Below the pieces are notes generated by a model. That model was given only the letters and a program-made list of their open reading frames with translations. It was not told the origin of the DNA and searched no databases. From assembly GCA_900547285.1 (NCBI GenBank), contig URGF01000044.1:1-14072 (forward strand): a DNA stretch of 14,072 nt, written 5' to 3'. Numbering within the stretch: position 1 is the stretch's first letter; every line of letters begins with the position of its first letter. This document shows, piece by piece, positions 1 through 7,141 of the stretch. The position numbers and the translations under genes were made by a program. This DNA is from an uncultured Collinsella sp. (GTDB taxonomy: Bacteria > Actinomycetota > Coriobacteriia > Coriobacteriales > Coriobacteriaceae).

Positions 1-162
1 GAACTTTGGCTGGTAGATTTAGCGCGATGGGGGTTTGGCTGAAGGGACCTTTGGTATCCGTTCGGACACTTTGGCCCTTGATGAGCGTTTGGCTGATTGC
101 TGCTTTGGGTCCTCTTTGGGTTACTTTTGGTTTGTTTGATTTTTAATTTTAGGAGGGCTTGT
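1..162 (+). repeat. T/G-rich leader with recurring TTTGG words
   Basis: This stretch upstream of the nitroreductase holds no convincing gene. The word TTTGG starts at 5, 34, 50, 70, 88, 104, 115 and 126, and three copies extend to TTTGGCTG (5-12, 34-41, 88-95). Spacing is irregular (11 to 29 bases), so it is a loose repeat rather than a true tandem array. An imperfect stem may form between 42-49 (AAGGGACC) and 73-79 (GGCCCTT), but no T-tract follows it. The segment is very poor in A and C on this strand, unlike the rest of the window. It may be a 5' untranslated leader or the decayed end of an upstream element. Function is unknown. Confidence 0.4.
151..157 (+). promoter_or_regulatory. Ribosome binding site that fixes the nitroreductase start
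   Basis: AGGAGGG lies five bases before the ATG at 163. It selects this start over an in-frame TTG at 97, which would add a 22-residue hydrophobic stretch not expected in a cytoplasmic nitroreductase. Confidence 0.8.
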
Positions 163-693
163 ATGTCTTATTTGGATCTGGCTCGTGGTCGGTATTCTTG
201 TCGCGAGTTTGAGGACCGTTCTGTTGAGCAGGCTGTGGTGGATGCCATTGTTGAGGCTGGGCGTATTGCTCCTTCTGCTTGTAATAACCATCCAACCCGT
301 GTGATGGTGTTGGATACGCCTGAGCTTCTGGAGAAGGCTGCTGCTTGTCAGCCTCGGTTTGCTCGTGATGGGTCTATCTTTGGCGCTCCGCTTGTCTTCC
401 TTATTTGCAGCGTTACCGATGATGCTTGGGTGCGCCCGTATGATCAGATGAATTCCAGTGAAATCGATACGTCCATCGTGTGTGATCAGATGATGATGGA
501 GGCCACCGAGCAGGGCCTGGGAACGTGCTGGGTATGCCATTTTAAGCCTGAGGTGGCACAAGAGCAGTTCAATCTGCCCAAGGGCGTCTATCCCTATCAC
601 ATGCTCGTCTGTGGCTATCCTGCCGACCACATCGCCGATCCCGAGCATCGCGAGGCCCGTACCATTCCCCTCCCCGACTTCCTCCTCAAGTAG
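163..693 (+). CDS. Nitroreductase family protein
   Basis: A 176-residue, probably cytoplasmic, FMN-dependent oxidoreductase of the nitroreductase fold, which normally uses NAD(P)H to reduce nitro groups, quinones or related acceptors. Visible family marks are the N-terminal R-Y-S-C-R-E-F segment (the R-R-S-x-R-x-F FMN-phosphate motif), A-P-S-A-C-N-N-H-P (usually A-P-S-A-x-N-x-Q-P), and G-L-G-T-C-W near residue 125. Length is typical of short family members. The natural substrate cannot be told from sequence. It is the only plus-strand gene here and converges on the divIVA end of the division cluster. Codon use is odd: roughly the first 85 codons strongly favour T-ending codons (TCT, CGT, GCT, CTT), while the later part uses C/G-ending codons like the rest of the window. 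The start is set by AGGAGGG at 151-157. Confidence 0.88.
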   Translation: MSYLDLARGRYSCREFEDRSVEQAVVDAIVEAGRIAPSACNNHPTRVMVLDTPELLEKAAACQPRFARDGSIFGAPLVFLICSVTDDAWVRPYDQMNSSEIDTSIVCDQMMMEATEQGLGTCWVCHFKPEVAQEQFNLPKGVYPYHMLVCGYPADHIADPEHREARTIPLPDFLLK

Positions 694-740
694 TTTTTGG
701 CACATGCCCTAAAACCTACCTTTTACCGCTCACCCGTTCG

Positions 741-778
741 CCGAGTTCTGCGCCACTATGTGCAGGGCTCGGTTTTTT
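741..778 (+). terminator. Rho-independent terminator of the nitroreductase gene
   Basis: Positions 741-751 (CCGAGTTCTGC) pair with 762-772 (GCAGGGCTCGG) as an 11-bp stem with two G-T wobbles and a 10-base loop. Six T follow at 773-778. This is a textbook terminator 48 bases after the nitroreductase stop. Confidence 0.9.
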
Positions 779-803
779 ATGTTACGCACCCCGGCACAGT
801 CAT

Positions 804-833
804 AAAAAAGGACCCGCAAGCTGCAGGTCCTTT
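804..833 (-). terminator. Rho-independent terminator of the divIVA end of the division cluster
   Basis: AAAGGACC (807-814) pairs with GGTCCTTT (826-833), and an inner GCA/TGC pairing lies around 816-824. Read on the minus strand, the stem is followed by a T-tract (complement of 804-809). It lies 26 bases beyond the divIVA stop and faces the plus-strand terminator at 741-778, so the two transcription units are insulated from each other. Confidence 0.85.
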
Positions 834-859
834 CTAGGCACTAAATTGTAGGCCGAATG

Positions 860-1534
860 TTAGTCCAGGTCGTCGGCAGCGAAGTTGTCGATCGGGGCGA
901 AAGGATCGGCCACGGGGACAACCGGGTCAGCGACGGGCAGCGGCTCGGCGGGAACAGCCACCGCAGGAGAAGCGGCGGAACCGACCGGCGTGGAGGCCAT
1001 GAGGTCGGCCGGGAAGGAGTTCTGGGCATCGTCCATGAAGTGCTGGATGAGCTTGAGGTACTCGGCCTTGAACTCCTCACGGGAAGCCTTGAGACGATCG
1101 ATCTCCTCGAGCTCGGCCTGCTTCTCAGTCAGAGCCTGGCGGATAACCTCGCGGGCCTTGGCGTCAGCCTCGTTGCGGATACGCTCAGCGTTCTCGTTGG
1201 CATCGTTGACGATGGTCTCAGCGGTCTGCTGGGCAGCGATCAGGGCAGCGGAAATCTGGCGCTCCTGAGCGGAGAAGTCAGGGGCGGGAGCAGCCACGGG
1301 GGCGGCAGGAGCGGCCTGGGCGGTGGCATCCTGAGCCTGGGCAAGCTGAGCCTGCGCATCGGCAAGCTGCTGCTCGGTGGCAGTCAGACGACCCTTAAGG
1401 TCGACGATCTTAGCGAGCATAGCGTCAACCTCGGAGGACAGCGTCTCCAAGAAGACGTCGACCTCAGCAGGATCGTAGCCACGCTTGGCCTCAGAGAAAG
1501 TCTGAGCCTGGATGTCTGCAGGGGTAATAGCCAT
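860..1534 (-). CDS. divIVA: DivIVA-domain cell division/polarity protein
   Basis: A 224-residue coiled-coil scaffold expected at negatively curved membrane (septa and poles), where it recruits growth and division proteins. The N-terminal DivIVA domain is clear: M-A-I-T-P-A-D-I at the start, F13, then K17-R18-G19-Y20-D21 and E24-V25-D-x-F-L. K17 stands where Bacillus DivIVA has the membrane-inserting Phe17, and K-R-G-Y is the pattern I recall for actinobacterial Wag31/DivIVA. A first coiled coil spans about 28-68, an Ala/Pro linker about 69-88, and a second coiled coil about 89-168. The C-terminal tail (about 174-224) is rich in Pro, Ala, Val and Asp. An AGGAG site (plus strand near 1541-1546) precedes the ATG. 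It is the last gene of the cluster and is followed by a terminator. Confidence 0.93.
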   Translation of the reverse strand: MAITPADIQAQTFSEAKRGYDPAEVDVFLETLSSEVDAMLAKIVDLKGRLTATEQQLADAQAQLAQAQDATAQAAPAAPVAAPAPDFSAQERQISAALIAAQQTAETIVNDANENAERIRNEADAKAREVIRQALTEKQAELEEIDRLKASREEFKAEYLKLIQHFMDDAQNSFPADLMASTPVGSAASPAVAVPAEPLPVADPVVPVADPFAPIDNFAADDLD

Positions 1535-1595
1535 AACAAGTCTCCTTTTTCATCGCCTCGGCGCTACACGCCCGACGTAAGTTACTAAGTCAGTT

Positions 1596-1877
1596 CTACA
1601 CGAGTATACCTATAAGAAGCTGCAGAACCAGCCTCTGCACCAACTGCAACGCAATAATCGCAACGACCGGCGAAAAATCGATACCGCCCATCGGCGGGAT
1701 GAAACGACGGAACAGGTTAAGCCACGGACCGCACACGCTATCAAGCACCGCGGCAATATCCTGAAGCAAACCACCCTGCTTCATGGGAATCCACGTCATA
1801 AAGCAGTAGACGACAATGAGCGTGGAATAGAAGTTGAACAGCGTGTTGACCAGCTGGACGATAGTGTAGATGTTGAT
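1596..1877 (-). CDS. yggT: YggT family membrane protein, apparently ATC-initiated
   Basis: A small YggT/YlmG family integral membrane protein with two hydrophobic segments (about residues 4-28 and 70-92) and the family motif L-F-R-R-F-I-P-P-M-G-G-I-D-F-S-P between them. In this family it is tied to division, osmotic tolerance or assembly of membrane complexes, but its biochemical role is not settled. The only canonical start, ATG at 1799, gives 67 residues and removes the first membrane helix and the conserved Y-C-F-M-T-W-I-P context. Reading upstream in frame, coding character continues to the sepF stop with no ATG, GTG or TTG. GAGGAG at 1884-1889 is followed after six bases by ATC at 1875-1877, giving 93 residues. 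That puts the conserved Met at position 27, against 26 in Bacillus YlmG as I recall it. I therefore annotate from ATC. The family call is firm; the start codon is an inference. Confidence 0.8.
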   Translation of the reverse strand: MNIYTIVQLVNTLFNFYSTLIVVYCFMTWIPMKQGGLLQDIAAVLDSVCGPWLNLFRRFIPPMGGIDFSPVVAIIALQLVQRLVLQLLIGILV

Positions 1878-1883
1878 GGGAAT

Positions 1884-1889
1884 CTCCTC
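1884..1889 (-). promoter_or_regulatory. Ribosome binding site pointing to a non-canonical yggT start
   Basis: Read on the minus strand this is GAGGAG, in the short gap after the sepF stop (1899-1901). Six bases later comes ATC (1875-1877), and an ATT directly abuts it (1881-1883). No canonical start codon is in frame until ATG at 1799, about 85 bases away, so the site supports initiation at ATC. Confidence 0.6.
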
Positions 1890-1898
1890 GTCTTGTCT

Positions 1899-2621
1899 TT
1901 ACTTGAGGTAGCCGTCGGCACGAAGCTTCTTGAGATCGGAATCTTTGACCTCGCAACCGGCGGGCAGCACCATGAACACGCGGTCGCCCACCTCCTTGAC
2001 CGTGGCACCCAGACCGCAGGCAAAGCCGTAAGAGAAGTCCAAGACGCGCTTGGCAACTTCGGTGCGTACGCCCACAAAAATCAGTGCGACAGGCTGCTTG
2101 GTGCGAACGCGGCGCACCACGGTCTCCACGTCGTCATAGCTCTCGGGGCGCAGGACATAGGCCGGCAGCTGCGGCGTGGCGTTGATGATATTGCTCGCAT
2201 AGGCCGAGGCATCGCTCGGTGCAGGCGCGGGCGCAGCGGCGGCACGGGCGCGGGTGTTCTCGGCGTAGCTCGACGGCGTGTCATAGGCACCAGGACGATA
2301 ACCGCTCGCAACACTGTCCTGCGAGCGCGAAGGCGGGTTATACGTCGTGGCATGGCGGGAGTCATCGCCGACCAGCTGACCGGAGCGCGTATACACGGCA
2401 ACCGACTCAGCTTCACCGCGGCGCGTCTGACCAAGCAGGCCGTTGCTCGGCTCGTCTTGGGTGTAGAAGCCCTCGCCCGAAGCACCGCTGTAGCCGTTGC
2501 CCTGATAACCATCGTCATAGCCGTCATCGTAACCGTAGTCATCGTCCTGGCCATAACCCTGGTCGTAACCCTGCTGGCCGCCCAGGTGCATCTTATTTTT
2601 AATCTCGTCAAGGAAGCCCAT
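1899..2621 (-). CDS. sepF: Cell division protein SepF
   Basis: A 240-residue SepF. It binds the FtsZ C-terminus and tethers Z-rings to the membrane, which is essential where FtsA is absent, as here. The N-terminal M-G-F-L-D-E-I-K-N-K is the amphipathic membrane helix (1-13). Residues about 17-46 form a low-complexity Gly/Tyr/Asp repeat (G-Y-D, G-Y-G, D-G-Y units), and about 47-155 is a disordered Ser/Ala/Pro linker. The SepF core runs from about 158 to 229, with D-D-V-E-T-V-V, the Q-P-V-A-L-I-F strand, V-L-D-F-S-Y-G and V-F-M-V-L-P-A-G. The start at 2621 has GAGGA seven bases upstream; a further upstream Met (2672) lacks family likeness. It lies 60 bases after yggS and immediately before yggT, in the same frame as yggT. 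It is longer than the 150-residue Bacillus form because of the linker. Confidence 0.93.
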   Translation of the reverse strand: MGFLDEIKNKMHLGGQQGYDQGYGQDDDYGYDDGYDDGYQGNGYSGASGEGFYTQDEPSNGLLGQTRRGEAESVAVYTRSGQLVGDDSRHATTYNPPSRSQDSVASGYRPGAYDTPSSYAENTRARAAAAPAPAPSDASAYASNIINATPQLPAYVLRPESYDDVETVVRRVRTKQPVALIFVGVRTEVAKRVLDFSYGFACGLGATVKEVGDRVFMVLPAGCEVKDSDLKKLRADGYLK

Positions 2622-2681
2622 GGTTGTGTCCTCTCGCGGTTTAGTGCAGGCGCCCCGATAATCAGTGCGCACTTCAGAGCC

Positions 2682-3419
2682 TTATTTTACTGCAAACTCC
2701 GGGCTAAATACTACCCTGCCCAGGCGAACGAGCGTAGAGCCCTCCTCAAGGGCAGGCTCAAAGTCCTCGCTCATGCCGCAGGAAAGCTCAGGCAGGTTCA
2801 AATCGGGATGCGCCGCCTCCAGCTCATCCCTCAGCTCACGAAGCCCCGCAAAGGTGCGGCGTGCCACATCCTTATTCCCCCGGGGCGCCATAGTCATAAG
2901 CCCCTGTACGCAAATTCCCTCAAGTTCCGCAAGCTCACCCGCGGCGGCGCGAGTCACATCGGGCGAAAAGCCTCCCTTCGACTCCTCACCACTCACATTG
3001 ACCTCAATGAGCACACGCTGGGGGCCGGCGAGCTCGCCTGCCTCAATCTTGCGGACAGCACGGCTCGAGATCGCCTGCGCCAGATGCAGCGAACCCACCG
3101 AGTGAATCAGCTCGGCTGAGCCCAGCACCGCATTGATCTTATTGGTCTGCAGGTTGCCGATCATATCGAAGCGCACCTCGGGCAGCTCCGGATGCTCCGC
3201 CAGACCCGTGAGCTTGCGAACCAGCTCCTGCGGGCGATTCTCGGCAAAATGGCGATACCCCGCCTGGATGGCGGCAACGGTCTCATCGACACCAACGGTC
3301 TTGGACACGGCAATGAGGCGCGCGGCGTCGTGGGGACGGCCTGCGCGATCGAGCGCCGCATAAAAACGTTCCAGAATCTGCTCGCGGCGAGCGCGCATCA
3401 AGTCCAAATAGTTATCCAT
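2682..3419 (-). CDS. yggS: YggS/PLPBP family pyridoxal phosphate homeostasis protein
   Basis: A 245-residue cytoplasmic PLP-binding protein of the YggS/YlmE/PROSC family. The family buffers vitamin B6 and affects amino-acid pools and has no established enzyme activity. K40 in L-I-A-V-S-K-T is the expected Schiff-base lysine. Other marks are F-A-E-N-R-P-Q-E (58-65, usually F-G-E-N-x-x-Q-E), I-G-N-L-Q-T-N-K (87-94, usually I-G-H-L-Q), G-L-M-T-M (173-177), and the C-terminal S-C-G-M-S-E-D-F with S-T-L-V-R-L-G phosphate-binding stretch. There is only one barrel domain, so it is not alanine racemase. The start is at 3419 because GGAGG sits nine bases upstream and M-D-N-Y matches the expected beginning; an in-frame extension to 3503 would run through the hairpin at 3470-3501. 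It starts the yggS-sepF-yggT-divIVA segment. Confidence 0.93.
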   Translation of the reverse strand: MDNYLDLMRARREQILERFYAALDRAGRPHDAARLIAVSKTVGVDETVAAIQAGYRHFAENRPQELVRKLTGLAEHPELPEVRFDMIGNLQTNKINAVLGSAELIHSVGSLHLAQAISSRAVRKIEAGELAGPQRVLIEVNVSGEESKGGFSPDVTRAAAGELAELEGICVQGLMTMAPRGNKDVARRTFAGLRELRDELEAAHPDLNLPELSCGMSEDFEPALEEGSTLVRLGRVVFSPEFAVK

Positions 3420-3469
3420 TGCTAATCGCCTCCGCTGACAGCCAAACAAGTAGTCCCATGCTAACGCAA

Positions 3470-3501
3470 GAGCGCGGCCCCGCATGTGCAAGGCCGCGCT
3501 C
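3470..3501 (-). terminator. Strong GC hairpin after phoU, probable operon end
   Basis: A perfect 10-bp inverted repeat, GAGCGCGGCC (3470-3479) with GGCCGCGCTC (3492-3501), and a 12-base loop, 37 bases past the phoU stop on the minus strand. The 3' side reads TTGCGTT, only weakly T-rich, so termination may be partial and some read-through into yggS is possible. It could instead be a 3' stabilising or processing element. Confidence 0.5.
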
Positions 3502-3538
3502 ACTTAGGTATTTACAATCTTTCGACGAACGGGGTTAC

Positions 3539-4396
3539 TTACTCCTCGTCGTCCTCGCCATCGTCCTCGTCCTCAAGATGATCGAGCAGGTAGCGAAGAC
3601 CCTCGCTGACCTCGTTAGTGGGCACCTTGGCAACGTAGCGAGCGTCGACGGCGGGCCTCATGATAACACCCTCGCCCGAAGGCACGCGCATGCTCTCGAG
3701 CTCATCCTCATCAGTGCAGGCGATATCACCGGCAGTCATACGCTGTCCGGTCAACAGGAAGGTCAGACGGCAGGCGGCATCGATGGAAATCGAGGCGATG
3801 CGATCGAGATAGCGCGATACCATGATGGCGCGGCGCAGGTCGTCATAGTTGCTGTCGTCGTCCATAAAATCGCCCGTGTCCATGCGGTTAAAGGTGCGGA
3901 AGAACTTCTCGTAGGCGGCGTGCACTGGCTCGTCCTCGACGGCCAAGTTGCAGATGATGGACATGTCGTTGGTGACGAGCGCAGAAAGCGAAGAGCCCAG
4001 CACCTGGTAGACGGCCTCAGCCTCGGCCTCGACCGTGCCGACAAGCTCCTTGGGCAGCGAGATGTCGGCCTTGATCATATGACGCGTGGCGCGGCAAATC
4101 TGGCGAACCTTATCGGTCATGCGCTGCAGGTTAAAGTCGACGTAGATGATCGTCTGCAGCAAGCGGAAGTCGGAGGCGACCGGTGACTGCGTGGCAATCA
4201 GGTTGTAGCAGACGGCCTCCAGGTTGGCGCAGCGTGCGTCAATCGAAAGCGTGCGCTTCTTGGTCTTGGTGGCGAGCTTGCGGTCGTCGGTCACATAGGC
4301 CTTCACGGCATCGTGGAGGGCCAGATCGACGGCCTCGTAGATGCTCAGCATCTCGTGACGGGCCTCGATGAGCTGACGGGAAAACAGTTTGCGCAT
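3539..4396 (-). CDS. phoU: PhoU-type phosphate signalling regulator
   Basis: A 285-residue, mostly helical protein encoded last in the pst operon. PhoU proteins link the PstSCAB transporter to the phosphate-sensing histidine kinase and restrain uptake and Pho signalling. N-terminal M-R-K-L-F-S-R-Q-L, the two-bundle layout and the position after pstB support the call. Two features are atypical. The metal-binding E/D-x-x-x-D motifs are degenerate: Q91-R-M-T-D95 in the first bundle and D198-R-I-A-S202 in the second. There is also an extension of about 60 residues after the second bundle, ending in an acidic D/E tail (about 275-285); standard PhoU is about 220-240 residues. GGAG lies six bases before the ATG. 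The 92-base gap after pstB contains a short GCGG/CCGC stem (near 4419-4431) but no clear terminator. Confidence 0.85.
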   Translation of the reverse strand: MRKLFSRQLIEARHEMLSIYEAVDLALHDAVKAYVTDDRKLATKTKKRTLSIDARCANLEAVCYNLIATQSPVASDFRLLQTIIYVDFNLQRMTDKVRQICRATRHMIKADISLPKELVGTVEAEAEAVYQVLGSSLSALVTNDMSIICNLAVEDEPVHAAYEKFFRTFNRMDTGDFMDDDSNYDDLRRAIMVSRYLDRIASISIDAACRLTFLLTGQRMTAGDIACTDEDELESMRVPSGEGVIMRPAVDARYVAKVPTNEVSEGLRYLLDHLEDEDDGEDDEE

Positions 4397-4488
4397 GGTT
4401 CACTCCAATCAGTTGGGTGCGGTCATGCCGCCCGCACAGTGAATACGCACCGGACCAGATCCGATCGGCTTGGGACTAGTCGCACCGA

Positions 4489-5292
<804 letters not shown>

Positions 5293-5304
5293 GGGACTCC
5301 TTAA

Positions 5305-6210
5305 CTAGCGACGCTTGCGCGATAGGAAGCGCGCAAACAGGTTGAAGGCCAAAATGATCACCATCAGCAAGAGCGCGGTGCCGTAGGCTGCGTTCATGTT
5401 GATGCCGTCGTTGGCAAGCAGGTACAGGTGAACGGTCATGGGACGACCGGAATCGAGCGGCGAAATAGGTAGATTGATGGCCTGGCCCATGGTGTAGAGC
5501 ACCACGGCGGTCTCGCCGATGGCACGGCCGATGGCAAGGACGATGCCCGTGGCAATGCGGCCAAAGGCCGAAGGAAGCACGATCTTGGAGACGACCTGCC
5601 ACTTGGTAGCGCCCAGGCCGTACGCGCCCCAACGGATATAGCGCGGAACGGCGCGAATGGCTTCTTCGGTGGTGCGCATGACGATGGGAAGCATCAAGAG
5701 CGCGAGCGCCAGAGCGGCCGAGACCATCGAAAGGCCCAGGCCCATAGCCTCGACAAACAAGGCGTAGCCAAACAGGCCCATAACGATGGAGGGCACCGAG
5801 GCCAAAGCGTCAGCAGCGTAGCGAATGAGCTCGACGACCTTGCCCTGCTTGGCGTACTCGGCCAGATAGACGGCTGCCAGCACAGCGATCGGCGTGCAGA
5901 TAAGCATGGCGAGCGCCGTCACGTAGACGGTCGAGACGATCGTGGGCCAAATTCCGCCCTCGGCGTTGACGCCCTGGGGCCAACCGAAGATAAAGTCGAG
6001 CGAGATGTGTGGCAGGCCGTTGATGACCACGTAGGCGATGATAGCGACCAGCACCAGCGTGGTGATGTAGGCAGCGGCACGAAACACGCCAAGCATGATC
6101 TTGTTGGACAGGTCCTTGTTGATGCGGCCCTTCTTGCCGTGGGAAAGGGCACGCTTGATGCGCTCGCGCGACGAGGTCGTATCGACCGTCGTGTCAACGG
6201 AATCGGACAT
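5305..6210 (-). CDS. pstA: Phosphate ABC transporter permease PstA
   Basis: A 301-residue membrane permease that forms the phosphate channel together with PstC. A polar, charged N-terminus (about 1-38) is followed by hydrophobic segments near 41-63, 89-117, 135-155, 158-178, 215-240 and 272-292. The cytoplasmic EAA loop that docks PstB is clear: E183-A-I-R-A-V-P-R leading to G-A-Y-G-L-G-A-T-K-W, then I-V-L-P-S-A. The segment A-I-G-R-A-I-G-E-T-A is the usual Pst family signature. It starts three bases after the pstC stop, and a G-rich ribosome binding site overlaps the end of pstC, so translation is probably coupled. Confidence 0.96.
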   Translation of the reverse strand: MSDSVDTTVDTTSSRERIKRALSHGKKGRINKDLSNKIMLGVFRAAAYITTLVLVAIIAYVVINGLPHISLDFIFGWPQGVNAEGGIWPTIVSTVYVTALAMLICTPIAVLAAVYLAEYAKQGKVVELIRYAADALASVPSIVMGLFGYALFVEAMGLGLSMVSAALALALLMLPIVMRTTEEAIRAVPRYIRWGAYGLGATKWQVVSKIVLPSAFGRIATGIVLAIGRAIGETAVVLYTMGQAINLPISPLDSGRPMTVHLYLLANDGINMNAAYGTALLLMVIILAFNLFARFLSRKRR

Positions 6211-6213
6211 AGC

Positions 6214-7140
6214 CTACCCCCTCTTCTTCTTGGAAATCAGACGAACGATACCCACCAGCGTGGCGGAGATGATAAACAGGACCACACCCATGCCGAACAG
6301 CGCCGAGCGGTGCAGACCCGAGGAATAGCTCATGTCGAGCGCAATCTGGCTCGTGAGCGTCGAGATGGGGCTCGCAATGCTGTCGGGAATAACCGGGGCG
6401 TTACCTACGACCATGAGCACGGCCATGGTCTCGCCGATGGCACGGCCCATACCCAGCACGATGGCATCAACGATACCCAGCTTCGCGGCAGGTAGCACGA
6501 CCTTATAGATGGTCTGCCACTTTGTGGCGCCCATGGCATACGATGCCTCGCGAATGCCCATGGGAATGGAATTGAGAGCATCGATGGTGAGCGTGGTGAT
6601 GGTAGGGACGATCATGATGGCGAGCACAAACCACGCCGTCAGCGCACCAAAACCAAGGCCGCCGGTCAGTTGTGCGATAAACGGGCGGATGATGATCATG
6701 CCAAAGAAGCCGTAGATGATGGAGGGTATGCCCGCCAGCAGGTCAACGGCGGGGCTGATGAGCTTGCGCACGCGCTTGCTGGCAATCTCGACCAGGTAAA
6801 CGGCCGTACCCACGCCCAGCGGCACGCCCATGGCGAGCGCACCGACGGTCACCAGACCCGAGCCAGCAAGCAGCGACAAGATGCCGTAGTGGCCCTCGGA
6901 AGGCGCCCACGTAAAGCTAAAGAAGTCAGCCAGACCGATGTCAGTAAAGACGGGCAGCGCCGAGTACGTGGTAAAGACAAAAATCAGGATGACGGTAACG
7001 ACCGCCAAGAACGCGCAGGCAAAGAAGATCCACTGCAGCGCCTTCTCCTTGATATAGGTACTGCGCGATACGAGCGCCAGCTCGCGCTTCTTGGGCGTCT
7101 GAACATTCTGCTCAGTCTGGGAGTTTTCCTGTGCTTCCAT
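6214..7140 (-). CDS. pstC: Phosphate ABC transporter permease PstC
   Basis: A 308-residue permease partner of PstA. After a polar N-terminus (1-30), membrane segments are seen near 38-60, 88-118, 132-155, 165-186, 222-246 and 280-301. EAA loop: A-L-N-S-I-P-M-G-I-R-E-A-S-Y-A-M-G-A-T-K-W (about 188-208), then V-V-L-P-A-A. M-G-R-A-I-G-E-T-M-A is the Pst signature. I chose ATG at 7140, one base after the pstS stop, because GGGGAG lies eight bases upstream. An in-frame GTG at 7149 would overlap pstS but sits directly on that site. Confidence 0.95.
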   Translation of the reverse strand: MEAQENSQTEQNVQTPKKRELALVSRSTYIKEKALQWIFFACAFLAVVTVILIFVFTTYSALPVFTDIGLADFFSFTWAPSEGHYGILSLLAGSGLVTVGALAMGVPLGVGTAVYLVEIASKRVRKLISPAVDLLAGIPSIIYGFFGMIIIRPFIAQLTGGLGFGALTAWFVLAIMIVPTITTLTIDALNSIPMGIREASYAMGATKWQTIYKVVLPAAKLGIVDAIVLGMGRAIGETMAVLMVVGNAPVIPDSIASPISTLTSQIALDMSYSSGLHRSALFGMGVVLFIISATLVGIVRLISKKKRG

Positions 7141-7141
7141 G

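Noticed and set aside
42..79. Terminator or attenuator hairpin in the nitroreductase leader
   Set aside because: The stem is imperfect with a large internal loop and lacks a T-tract; mentioned only as a possible structure.
97..162. N-terminal extension of the nitroreductase from TTG at 97, giving a hydrophobic leader
   Set aside because: AGGAGGG sits exactly before ATG 163, and the family starts there; the hydrophobic residues follow from the T-rich DNA.
2622..2672. Upstream sepF start adding 17 residues
   Set aside because: M-G-F-L-D is the conserved SepF beginning and has a well-spaced ribosome binding site.
1893..3119. Plus-strand open frame of about 408 codons opposite sepF and yggS
   Set aside because: Antisense to two well-supported genes and without recognisable motifs.
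4397..4488. Terminator or small gene in the pstB-phoU gap
   Set aside because: Only short GC palindromes, no T-tract and no coding frame with a ribosome binding site.
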